Shown: piece by piece, positions 1 to 6,075 of the stretch
How the letters are laid out: every line of letters starts with the position of its first letter
How positions within the stretch are numbered: the stretch's first letter is position 1
NCBI GenBank assembly: GCA_030673995.1
Contig: DAOUYU010000086.1
Span: 1-7,449, forward strand
Reading direction: 5' to 3'
DNA length: 7,449 nt
From: Candidatus Aminicenantota bacterium
Lineage (GTDB): Bacteria > Acidobacteriota > Aminicenantia > Aminicenantales > Aminicenantaceae
Program-made: the position numbers and the translations under genes
The notes under the pieces: model-generated
Database searches by the model: none
What the model was told of the DNA's origin: nothing
The model's input: the letters and a program-made list of their open reading frames with translations, nothing else

Positions 1-119
1 CAGCCAAACTCTTTCTGAGTGAGATGCAACACGGGAAGGATAGCAGCCTCTTTTCGAGGATAGCAGGCAATAATCTCCCTGATCTTCTTTATTGTCTTTT
101 CCGAGAACTCAGGGCTCAT
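1..119 (-). CDS. nuoE: NADH-quinone oxidoreductase subunit E, N-terminal part (runs off the left edge)
   Basis: Only the first 39 codons are present. NuoE is the thioredoxin-fold 2Fe-2S (24 kDa) subunit of the NADH-oxidising module of complex I; its cluster-binding cysteines would lie outside the window. The visible N-terminus begins MSPEFSEKTIKKIREII and contains 'YPRKEAAILPVLHL' followed by 'QKEFG', which is the conserved opening of the family. The start codon overlaps the nuoD stop as ATGA (positions 119-116), the classic arrangement for translational coupling. A GGCGGAG sequence upstream, inside the nuoD end, can serve as the ribosome site. Its position straight after nuoD is the usual nuo order. 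The identification is firm from motif plus context; nothing can be said about the missing C-terminal part. Confidence 0.9.
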   Translation of the reverse strand, partial: MSPEFSEKTIKKIREIIACYPRKEAAILPVLHLTQKEFG

Positions 120-1408
120 CTATCTAACTCTCCGCCTATCATATTCATCGACCCAAAGGTAGGGATCACATCGGCAACATAATGCCCCCGGAGAATCTCT
201 TCCAGAGCGGAAACAATATGAAAGCAAGGCGCTCTGAGATGAAGACGGTATGGTTTGTCTGTGCCGTTGGAGATGATATAAAAACCCAGCTCTCCGCTTG
301 CACCTTCCACTGAAAAATAGACTTCCCCTTGAGGAGGCCTTATGCCGTGGTCTTTCATGAAAAATTTAAAGTGGCTGATAAGCCCTTCGATACTGGTATA
401 TGTATCCTCTTTAGGAGGAATGATTTGTCCTTTACTGTCTGTCATAATGCCCTTGTATCTTTCTTTTTCCGAGCCCTCCAGATTTGGAGAAAGCTTAATC
501 CTCTTTTCCGTTCTTTTTGACCTTGACTCCTTTATGGCATCAGCAGGTTCGATGCCTTCAGCCATGAGCTGTGTGGGAGACGAGGATTCGGGCATACTCT
601 CTATACACTGTTCCACAATCCGCAGGCTTTGTTCCATCTCTTTCATCCGGACCATATATCTGTCAAAGTTGTCTCCCCTCTCACCGAGTGGAATCTCGAA
701 GTTCAATTTATCATAGACTAAATAGGGATGGGCTTTCCGGACATCGTAAGAGACGCCTGTTGAACGCAGGCAGGGTCCTGTCCAGCCATAGTTAATGGCC
801 ATCTCTGGAGAAACAACTGCCACATCTCTGGTGCGGTCAATAAAAATCTTATTTTTATTCAGAAGTCCCGAGACATCTTTGAGAACCTTTCGGGTTTCAT
901 CAATCGCTGTATGCGTCGTCTCCTTCCAGCTCGGATGAAGGTCTGCCCTGACTCCCCCAATCCGGATATAGGAGGTTGTCATGCGGGCTCCCGTTGTCTG
1001 TTCCATAACATCCCATATAAACTCACGAGCTTTCATATTGTAGAGAAATACTGTAAAAGCCCCGCATTCCATGGTCATGGCAGCAAGAGCGGTGAGATGG
1101 TCACAAATTCTTGAAAGTTCACACATTAAAACCCGGATATACTGCGCGCGCTCAGGCACATCTATCCCTAACATCTTCTCCAGGGTCATAACATAGCCGC
1201 AGTTGTTTATCAGGGGAGAGACATAATTCAACCTGTCTGTATAAGGAAGCAGATTAAAATACGTTTTATGCTCACAGGTTTTTTCGAAGCCACGGTGTAA
1301 ATATCCCATCTCCAATTCAGCATTGAGGATCTTTTCTCCATCAAGCTCGAGCATGATTCGGGTTGTACCATGCATGGCAGGGTGGGATGGCCCCATGTTT
1401 AAAAGCAT
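116..1408 (-). CDS. nuoD: NADH-quinone oxidoreductase subunit D (49 kDa subunit) with a charged insertion
   Basis: NuoD forms, with NuoB, the quinone-reduction pocket in the connecting arm of complex I. The 430-residue product opens with 'MLLNMGPSHPAMHG'; His9 and His13 match the conserved HPxxHG histidines, and Tyr62 in 'LPYTDRLNYV' corresponds to the conserved quinone-site tyrosine. Other signatures are 'RIGGVRADL' (about 149-157), 'LRSTGVSYDVRK' and the C-terminal 'GELDR'. Between 'IVEQCIE' (264-270) and 'IIPPKED' (329-335) lies a charged, Ser/Lys/Glu-rich stretch of roughly 55 residues, where E. coli NuoCD has only a short linker; this explains most of the length above a typical bacterial NuoD. 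The ATG is the only start codon between the preceding in-frame amber and the HPxxHG motif. It lacks a strong Shine-Dalgarno sequence (only GAAAG nearby), so expression probably depends on translation of nuoC just upstream. It ends in an ATGA overlap with nuoE. Confidence 0.97.
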   Translation of the reverse strand: MLLNMGPSHPAMHGTTRIMLELDGEKILNAELEMGYLHRGFEKTCEHKTYFNLLPYTDRLNYVSPLINNCGYVMTLEKMLGIDVPERAQYIRVLMCELSRICDHLTALAAMTMECGAFTVFLYNMKAREFIWDVMEQTTGARMTTSYIRIGGVRADLHPSWKETTHTAIDETRKVLKDVSGLLNKNKIFIDRTRDVAVVSPEMAINYGWTGPCLRSTGVSYDVRKAHPYLVYDKLNFEIPLGERGDNFDRYMVRMKEMEQSLRIVEQCIESMPESSSPTQLMAEGIEPADAIKESRSKRTEKRIKLSPNLEGSEKERYKGIMTDSKGQIIPPKEDTYTSIEGLISHFKFFMKDHGIRPPQGEVYFSVEGASGELGFYIISNGTDKPYRLHLRAPCFHIVSALEEILRGHYVADVIPTFGSMNMIGGELDR

Positions 1409-1435
1409 GCTTTCTTTCGGGCTTCTTTTTGAACT

Positions 1436-1933
1436 CTATATGTCATCTTGTTTTCTCATGCGGATTATTGGCTGACGTCTGCGCAAGGGGTAATTTTTGC
1501 GCAAGGGATGGCCCTCGAATCCGTCATACATAAAAAGCCGCTTCAAATAGGGATGTCCGTTGAAGCGAACACCGAACATGTCATACGCCTCTCTCTCCAG
1601 CCAGTTTGCATTTTTCCATACAGGCGTCAGGGACTCTACAGATGGATCTTTCCCCGGCAAACGAGTCTTTATACGCAAACGCAGATTCTTGGAAAGAGAG
1701 AAGAGATGATAAACCATTTCAAAACGATCCGGCTGACCCATATAATCCACGCAAGTAAGGTCAAGAAGCATGGCAAAATCATAGGGTTCCGCTTTTAAAA
1801 ATTTGATGATATCGAGAAGAGAATCTCTCTCGATGACAACGGTGTCATCTCCGAAGTGGGCAGAAACTTCCTTGATCTTTTCGACAAACCTTTCTTTGAG
1901 GTCTTGAACTACTTTTTCTTGCTGAATCGCCAT
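1436..1933 (-). CDS. nuoC: NADH-quinone oxidoreductase subunit C (30 kDa subunit)
   Basis: NuoC is a peripheral-arm subunit without cofactors that packs against NuoD and NuoB. The 165-residue product carries the family signature around residues 112-150: 'WLEREAYDMFGVRF', then 'GHPYLKRLFMYDGFEGHPLRKNYPL'-type residues (conserved E-R-E-x-Y-D-M-F-G and H-P-L-R-K). The ATG overlaps the 3' end of nuoB by 25 nt and is preceded by AAGGA with a 5-nt spacer, which supports this start. The gene ends in TAG at 1438-1436. The same frame stays open after this amber codon through nine sense codons to the nuoD ATG, so nuoC and nuoD form one frame with a single internal stop. In enterics the two are naturally fused as NuoCD; here they are written as separate polypeptides. 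Confidence 0.96.
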   Translation of the reverse strand: MAIQQEKVVQDLKERFVEKIKEVSAHFGDDTVVIERDSLLDIIKFLKAEPYDFAMLLDLTCVDYMGQPDRFEMVYHLFSLSKNLRLRIKTRLPGKDPSVESLTPVWKNANWLEREAYDMFGVRFNGHPYLKRLFMYDGFEGHPLRKNYPLRRRQPIIRMRKQDDI

Positions 1934-2421
1934 TCGTGTCCTTCTTTTTGTACCTTTTTCTGTAATTTTATCAAAGCATCCAGAACCGTCTCAGGGCGAG
2001 GCGGACATCCCGGGATATAAACATCCACCGGAATTATGTTATCGATTCCCTGGACGACGGCATAATTATCATAGATACCGCCGCTCACTGCACAAGCCCC
2101 AAAAGCAACGACCCATTTCGGCTCGGTCATCTGGTCATAGACTGTTTTCAACACCGGAGCTTCTTTATGAGTGATCGTGCCGACAACCAACAGCATGTCT
2201 GCTTGCCGGGGCGAGAACCTTGTCCATCCCATGCCGAACCGGTCCAGGTCATAATGGGCACAGGCAACGGACATGTATTCCATCCCGCAGCATGCCGTAA
2301 TAAAGGGATATTGAAAGAGTGAATACTTACGCCCCCAGCCTATCATGGCATTAAGAGATGTTGTAATAAAGCCGCCTGCCATACCACCTAACCCTTTTTT
2401 TTCTGTTTTTACTTCTCCCAC
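1909..2421 (-). CDS. nuoB: NADH-quinone oxidoreductase subunit B (PSST/20 kDa subunit, N2 cluster)
   Basis: NuoB carries the terminal 4Fe-4S cluster N2 that passes electrons to quinone. In the 170-residue product the N2 ligands are all visible: the tandem cysteines 44-45 in 'ITACCGMEYM', Cys110 in 'AFGACAVSGG' and Cys139 in 'YIPGCPPRPE'. 'FSPRQADMLLVVGTITHK' and 'VYDQMTEPKWV' are further family signatures. The start is GTG (2421-2419), overlapping the nuoA stop by 13 nt, with GGGAG placed 7 nt upstream; an internal ATG at codon 14 is the alternative but would leave a gap after nuoA. A third nearby cysteine, Cys54, follows the tandem pair. The stop is TAG, and the last 25 nt overlap nuoC. The gene is intact and of normal family length. 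Confidence 0.97.
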   Translation of the reverse strand: MGEVKTEKKGLGGMAGGFITTSLNAMIGWGRKYSLFQYPFITACCGMEYMSVACAHYDLDRFGMGWTRFSPRQADMLLVVGTITHKEAPVLKTVYDQMTEPKWVVAFGACAVSGGIYDNYAVVQGIDNIIPVDVYIPGCPPRPETVLDALIKLQKKVQKEGHEWRFSKKK

Positions 2422-2756
2422 TCAAAGGCTCCCTTTTTCCAGGCGTAGATAAATCCCACTATAAGGACAAACATATAAGCAAACATGATGATCAATCCTG
2501 TCATCCCTATCTCCTTAAAGACCAGCGCCCAGGGAAAGAAAAAAACCACCTCAATATCAAAGAGGAGGAAAAGAAAGGCAACGAGACAGTATTTAACAGG
2601 GAAAGGTTTTATTTCATCCTGGAGGTATGGACTGCCGCACTCAAAAGGAGTCTCCTTGGTGGGATTGCTCCTTTTAGGCCCCAGGAGTTTATTCATCGAG
2701 ACGAGAAGGATTCCCAGGGTTCCGAAGACTAGAAAAACTAAAAAAAGCTCAATCAT
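2409..2756 (-). CDS. nuoA: NADH-quinone oxidoreductase subunit A (ND3-like membrane subunit)
   Basis: NuoA is a small three-helix membrane subunit at the junction of the membrane and peripheral arms. The 115-residue product has hydrophobic segments at about 2-20, 55-79 and 84-105. The long loop after helix 1 contains 'PFECGSP' with Cys40, equivalent to the conformation-sensitive ND3 loop cysteine. The second helix carries 'FDIEVVFFFPWA' with Asp67 and Glu69, the conserved acidic pair. It is the first nuo gene, 73 nt downstream of lpdA on the same strand. No Shine-Dalgarno sequence is visible before the ATG (the preceding bases read CTTATTAAACCC), which is unusual compared with the neighbouring genes. 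The reading frame stays open for some codons upstream but offers no better start. Its stop overlaps the nuoB GTG start. Confidence 0.96.
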   Translation of the reverse strand: MIELFLVFLVFGTLGILLVSMNKLLGPKRSNPTKETPFECGSPYLQDEIKPFPVKYCLVAFLFLLFDIEVVFFFPWALVFKEIGMTGLIIMFAYMFVLIVGFIYAWKKGAFEWEK

Positions 2757-2775
2757 GGGTTTAATAAGGGGATAG

Positions 2776-2804
2776 ATTTTATAAAAATCAATTTAAATTT
2801 GCAA
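2776..2804 (-). promoter_or_regulatory. Candidate sigma70-type promoter for the nuoABCDE operon
   Basis: On the minus strand TTGCAA (2804-2799) is followed after 17 nt by TAAAAT (2781-2776), matching the consensus boxes at 4/6 and 5/6 positions with ideal spacing, in an AT-rich gap. Transcription would begin near 2769, leaving a leader of only about 13 nt before the nuoA ATG and no Shine-Dalgarno sequence. AT-rich DNA gives such matches by chance, so this is a moderate call. No GC-rich terminator hairpin is visible between lpdA and nuoA, so readthrough from lpdA is also possible. Confidence 0.4.
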
Positions 2805-2829
2805 ACATTTTAAATAAATTTTATTCTTT

Positions 2830-4233
2830 TTATACATTCAACATATGGATTGCTTCATTCTTGACTTTCATGGCTGCTTCCATAAGAGACTCAGATAATG
2901 TCGGATGGACATGGATCGAAGAAGAGACATCCTGGATCTTCAATCCGGTGGTTATGGCCAATGTCATCTCGGAAATAAGCTCACTGGCATTCGGGGCAAG
3001 AATGTGAGCACCGATGATCTCATCCTTCTCACCGGCTATGACTTTAACCATTCCTTCCTGTCTTCCCATAGTCAGTGCACGGCTGTTTGCCTGAAGAGAG
3101 AATACACCGACCTGAATCTTTATTCCCTTCTCCTTTGCATTCTCTTCCGTCAAACCTACAGATGAAAATTCAGGTTCGGTATAAACAGCCAGGGGAAGAG
3201 CATTATAGTTCATCTCCACACTCAAACCCGAGGCATTTTCAACAGCAATGATGCCTTCATGAGTTGCTTTATGAGCAAGCAGCTTCCCCCCGATCATATC
3301 TCCTATTGCATAAACTCCGGGGACGCTGGTTTCAAGCCCGGAGTTTGCTAAAACAATGCCCTGTTTATTCAAAGAGAACTTCGATTCCATTCCCTTAAAA
3401 ACTTCAGAATCGGGTCCTCTTCCTGCTGCTAAAAGAACCTTGTCCGCCTCAAACTCAAAGGGAGACTGAGTTTTCATACATTTTCCTTTAACACACACGA
3501 GGCCACTTTTAACTTGACCGGTCTCTATCCTCATCTGAGTAAGGATATTAAGCCCCTGTGCTTTGAGAGTCCTTTCCAGGCTGGCAACCAACTCTCTATC
3601 AGCACCTGGAAGGATAGTAGGCATAATTTCCAGGATGGATACATCTGATCCAAGCCTGTTGTAAATCGTTCCCAGTTCGAGTCCGATCGCTCCAGCTCCG
3701 ATAATCAACATTTTTCTGGGAGGGTCATCGAATTCAAGGGCTTCCCGGGAAGTGACAACTTCTTTACCGTTGGGAACAAGAAAAGGAAGTCCCGCAGGCC
3801 TGCTGCCTGTAGCAAAGATGATCCTATCTGCTTCAAGAATTCTTTCTTCACCTTTCCTTTCAACAGCGACCTGCCTTTCACTCTTTAAAAATCCTTTTCC
3901 CTTCTTAATTTCAACACCGTTCTTTTTCAAGAGAAACTCTAATCCTTTTACAAGTTTCTCCACAACTCTCCCCTTCTCCTCTTGAACCTTCTTCCAATTG
4001 TATTTTATCTCTTCTAAAGGGCCTTCAATGTTCCTGTTTTCTTTGAATTCTTTATAGATCTTCGTCTGGTGCAAAAGATATTTGGTGGGGATACATCCCC
4101 AGTTCATGCATACTCCCCCTATCTTATCCTTCTCGATCAGAACAACTTTCTTTTTAAGCTGGGCGGCTCGTATGGCAGCCACATATCCACCGGGCCCACC
4201 TCCTATGACGGCTAAATCATATTTATCGCTCAT
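2830..4233 (-). CDS. lpdA: Dihydrolipoyl dehydrogenase (E3)
   Basis: This FAD flavoprotein reoxidises dihydrolipoamide and reduces NAD+, serving pyruvate and 2-oxoglutarate dehydrogenase complexes and/or the glycine cleavage system in the cytoplasm. The 467-residue length is typical. Visible in order: the FAD-binding GGGPGG (11-16); the redox-active disulfide Cys42/Cys47 in 'GGVCMNWGCIPTK'; 'ATGSRP' (141-146); the NAD-binding 'IGAGAIGLELG' (178-188); 'YAIGD' plus 'LLAHKATHEG' (308-327), characteristic of Lpd; and the C-terminal catalytic dyad His443/Glu448 in 'HVHPTLSE'. The His-Pro-Thr dyad and AHKA segment favour Lpd over mercuric or glutathione reductase. The ATG is preceded by AGAGGA with a short spacer. 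No E1 or E2 gene is in the window, so the partner complex is unknown. The gene sits upstream of nuoA on the same strand, pairing an NADH producer with the NADH oxidiser. Confidence 0.97.
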   Translation of the reverse strand: MSDKYDLAVIGGGPGGYVAAIRAAQLKKKVVLIEKDKIGGVCMNWGCIPTKYLLHQTKIYKEFKENRNIEGPLEEIKYNWKKVQEEKGRVVEKLVKGLEFLLKKNGVEIKKGKGFLKSERQVAVERKGEERILEADRIIFATGSRPAGLPFLVPNGKEVVTSREALEFDDPPRKMLIIGAGAIGLELGTIYNRLGSDVSILEIMPTILPGADRELVASLERTLKAQGLNILTQMRIETGQVKSGLVCVKGKCMKTQSPFEFEADKVLLAAGRGPDSEVFKGMESKFSLNKQGIVLANSGLETSVPGVYAIGDMIGGKLLAHKATHEGIIAVENASGLSVEMNYNALPLAVYTEPEFSSVGLTEENAKEKGIKIQVGVFSLQANSRALTMGRQEGMVKVIAGEKDEIIGAHILAPNASELISEMTLAITTGLKIQDVSSSIHVHPTLSESLMEAAMKVKNEAIHMLNV

Positions 4234-4261
4234 TTCTTCCTCTTTTCAAAAAATTGTTTGT

Positions 4262-4290
4262 ATTATAACCTTTCTCAGTATCCCCGTCTA
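4262..4290 (-). promoter_or_regulatory. Probable sigma70-type promoter for lpdA
   Basis: On the minus strand TAGACG (4290-4285) is separated by 17 nt from a perfect TATAAT (4267-4262). Transcription would start near 4255, giving a leader of about 22 nt that contains the lpdA Shine-Dalgarno AGAGGA. The exact -10 box, ideal spacing and sensible distance to the gene make this the best promoter call in the window. Confidence 0.6.
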
Positions 4291-4292
4291 TT

Positions 4293-4309
4293 CTGTCTTG
4301 CCTTGACAG
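4293..4309. repeat. Inverted repeat between the divergent lpdA and outer-membrane-gene promoters (possible operator)
   Basis: CTGTC (4293-4297) and GACAG (4305-4309) form a perfect 5-bp inverted repeat around a 7-nt centre. It lies just upstream of the lpdA -35 box, and its right arm overlaps the TTGACA box of the rightward promoter. A protein bound here could affect both genes. The arms are short and a single copy could be coincidence. Confidence 0.3.
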
Positions 4310-4330
4310 GATGTATCAAATAAATAAAAA
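4303..4330 (+). promoter_or_regulatory. Candidate promoter for the outer-membrane protein gene at 4380
   Basis: A perfect TTGACA (4303-4308) is followed after 16 nt by TAAAAA (4325-4330), a 4/6 match to the -10 consensus. The start point would be near 4337, leaving a leader of about 43 nt before the ATG. The leader includes a small CCTG...CAGG inverted repeat (4350-4364) just upstream of the Shine-Dalgarno site. The -10 box is weak, so the exact assignment is uncertain. Confidence 0.4.
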
Positions 4331-4379
4331 ATAGTGATGCGCTGAACCTCCTGGATTATTCAGGTAAAAGGATTGAACC

Positions 4380-5207
4380 ATGAATTTAAAAAACCATATT
4401 AATATTATTTTTCTCCTTTGTGTATCTTCTTGTCTCTTCTTCACCCGCACAATCAATGCATACGAACTGTTTATCTATCGTCCATACCTTAATAAAAAGC
4501 CGTTCAGTGAAGAAAATAAAATTTACATCCATGGGGAGTACTTCGCCCTCCGATTATCTCCTTGCAACTTTCCCGGCTACAATGACCTCAGAGGTCAAGA
4601 TGACAGGTGGAATTTCGGATTTCGAAACATCATTTTTTTTACGGAAAACACATCCTTCCTTGCCCAGCTTGTCACCCACGACGACGGAGAGAGGAGAACA
4701 AAATTCGACTGGCATTTCTCTCTAAAACAAGTGCTGTCCGAGCATCTTGTCTTGATTTTAGGCCATGACAGTAACCACGACTCTGATTACAAGAGCGTAC
4801 TTATCCCCCCCAAGCGTTACTATGTCAATCGAAATTACATCGGTATAGGCATTCCCTTTGAGAAAGATTCTATCTATATTGAACCCTTCGTTTTTTTCCT
4901 CCTGGGTAATACAAGGCAGTTATTGCATCTCGATCTATCGGGTGATCATAATCGTCAGGAATACGGGCTGAGGATCGGAGCATGGTTCAAAGAAAAGGTG
5001 GGGCTCCATTTTCAAATATTAACCCAAGCCGGGAAAATTCTTTCCTTAGGCGATACTCTTCTGGCAGACTTGATTATCCGCTTGAAGCTTTCAAACTGGT
5101 TTGAATTATCTCTAGGCGGGGGGATCTGGCAGGATATAAAGACCAGCCCGGATGGAAACAAGAAAAGTTTTCATAAACTCACCTGGGGCATCGCCATCCC
5201 ATTTTAA
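4380..5207 (+). CDS. Probable outer-membrane beta-barrel protein of unknown function
   Basis: I do not recognise a named family with confidence. The 275-residue product has an N-terminal export signal: Lys/His-containing start, hydrophobic stretch about 8-21, likely signal peptidase cleavage after 'TINA' (Ala27). A lipobox-like V-S-S-C (15-18) is also present, but hydrophobic residues follow it, so ordinary cleavage is more likely. The mature part is rich in alternating polar/hydrophobic strands with aromatic residues and ends in '...TWGIAIPF', a C-terminal Phe typical of outer-membrane barrels. A His/Asp/Ser cluster at 129-136, 'HDSNHDSD', resembles the H-x-S-N active-site pattern of PagL-type lipid A deacylases and the His-rich motif I recall from DUF1207 proteins; neither match is established here. 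AAAGGA (4367-4372), 7 nt before the ATG, is a good ribosome site. It is transcribed divergently from lpdA and stands alone. Confidence 0.85.
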   Translation: MNLKNHINIIFLLCVSSCLFFTRTINAYELFIYRPYLNKKPFSEENKIYIHGEYFALRLSPCNFPGYNDLRGQDDRWNFGFRNIIFFTENTSFLAQLVTHDDGERRTKFDWHFSLKQVLSEHLVLILGHDSNHDSDYKSVLIPPKRYYVNRNYIGIGIPFEKDSIYIEPFVFFLLGNTRQLLHLDLSGDHNRQEYGLRIGAWFKEKVGLHFQILTQAGKILSLGDTLLADLIIRLKLSNWFELSLGGGIWQDIKTSPDGNKKSFHKLTWGIAIPF

Positions 5208-5638
5208 TTGTATAGGTTTTGGGAGATAGACGAAGCTCGGATGCTATTAAAGAATTTGATATAAGCAAAGTCGCATCAATTTTTAAAAATTAGCTAAAAG
5301 AAAAGAGTCTCACAATCCCCTTTCCAGCCAAGCCCGGGTAGAGTTTCGCCTCAAAATCATTATTATTTTAGTCTGACATGTAGTTCACTCTCCCTGAGCG
5401 TCCTCTGTAGCAGTCATTAATATCAGTCATACTAATGATACTTTCTGAGATCATAGTCAGATATATTATCACAGGGAGCAGGCACGAGCGGTCATGGTTG
5501 ATTGGGTGGCCTCGTATACATGTGGTAAGGACTCGGAGGGACGGCGGAGAGGGAGGAATAAGGAGTATGGGGTTGATTTTTTATTTGTTGGGGAGTATAG
5601 ATTAAGATGATAGAGAAATAGTCAGCGAGGAGGTATTT
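5208..5638. other. Intergenic region with no convincing gene; contains an orphan reading-frame tail
   Basis: This stretch of about 430 nt has no convincing gene on either strand. The first part, 5216-5293 (+), reads as an open tail 'VLGDRRSSDAIKEFD' then 'ISKVASIFKN' ending in TAG, closed upstream by a TAG at 5213. It looks protein-like and could be the end of a decayed gene, but I cannot name it. The middle, around 5412-5460, is rich in repeated AGTCAT/TCATA-type words. From about 5500 to 5570 the strand is purine- and G-rich and includes a 38-codon ATG reading frame (5494-5610) without a clear ribosome site. I see no tRNA, no CRISPR repeat and no strong terminator after the outer-membrane gene. 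Confidence 0.5.
5573..5601 (+). promoter_or_regulatory. Candidate promoter for the exported protein gene at 5639
   Basis: TTGATT (5573-5578) and TATAGA (5596-5601) each match the consensus at 4/6 positions and are exactly 17 nt apart. Transcription would start near 5608, about 31 nt before the ATG, leaving room for the strong AGGAGG ribosome site at 5628-5633. Confidence 0.4.
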
Positions 5639-6070
5639 ATGAAAAAGTTAGTTTTTGTTTTTTTTAGTCTATTTATTGTTTCTATGGCTATGGCTGATGT
5701 GCTTGAACTTAAAGCAAGGTTTGAGTTTGAGTCTATTCTTGTCGATGTTGTCCAGGCTCAAGTAGTTTCAGGTAGTGAAAGTCTCTGTGTGCTGAAGTTC
5801 GAAAACGGTATGGTAATCTTTGCGCGGATTCATTATGGTCCAATTAACGACACAATTTTTTTCTTCATCGGAAAAAAGTACAGAGTGACTCATGAGAAGT
5901 TTGGTTATCCTTGGAAAGTTGACTTGATTGAAGAGACGGGAATAGAGCCGATTGACAAGGCAGTTCGAATACGGATGGAGGAGATGCAGAAAGAAAAGGA
6001 AAAGAGAGAGGAGAAGCAGAGAAAAAAAGAACTAAGAAAGAAGAAGAAAAAAAATTCGCTGCCCTTCTAA
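5639..6070 (+). CDS. Small exported protein with a highly basic charged C-terminal tail, unknown function
   Basis: I do not recognise this family. The 143-residue product begins with a textbook Sec signal peptide (MKKLVFVFFSLFIVSMAMA, cleavage expected after Ala19), so it is probably periplasmic or secreted. Residues about 20-95 look like a compact beta-rich domain with one cysteine (Cys50). From about residue 107 to 139 the chain becomes almost entirely Lys, Glu, Arg and Gln, likely a long charged helix, ending in a Lys run and 'NSLPF'. A perfect AGGAGG lies 5 nt before the ATG, so translation should be efficient. An eight-A run at 6047-6054 in the Lys tail is a possible slippage or sequencing-error site. 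The next feature downstream is a broken gene in another frame. Being a real gene is well supported by the signal peptide and ribosome site; the role is unknown. Confidence 0.8.
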   Translation: MKKLVFVFFSLFIVSMAMADVLELKARFEFESILVDVVQAQVVSGSESLCVLKFENGMVIFARIHYGPINDTIFFFIGKKYRVTHEKFGYPWKVDLIEETGIEPIDKAVRIRMEEMQKEKEKREEKQRKKELRKKKKKNSLPF

Positions 6071-6075
6071 AAGGA

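Noticed and set aside
329..1114. Several plus-strand open frames opposite nuoD
   Set aside because: They are antisense shadows of nuoD, with no recognisable motifs or ribosome sites.
1448..1798. Plus-strand open frame of 116 codons opposite nuoC
   Set aside because: nuoC on the other strand has clear family signatures; this frame has none.
2485..2775. Plus-strand frame opposite nuoA
   Set aside because: It is the complement of nuoA; the basic, low-complexity translation is typical of an antisense shadow.
2905..4306. Plus-strand frames opposite lpdA
   Set aside because: lpdA is unambiguous on the minus strand; these frames are antisense and featureless.
4420..4725. Alternative plus-strand frame within the outer-membrane gene
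   Set aside because: The 275-codon frame has a signal peptide, a good ribosome site and barrel features; this overlapping frame has none.
5320..5350. Possible tRNA-like fragment with a GGTAGAGTTTCG-type segment
   Set aside because: No matching acceptor stem or anticodon arm could be folded around it.
5400..5465. Repeated AGTCAT/TCATA words as a CRISPR array or iteron set
   Set aside because: The words are short, irregularly spaced and not of constant length, so they do not form an array.
5494..5610. Possible 38-codon gene starting at ATG 5494
   Set aside because: No clear Shine-Dalgarno site and an Arg/Gly-rich middle produced by a purine-rich stretch; it also overlaps the promoter of the next gene. 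Not enough support for a gene.
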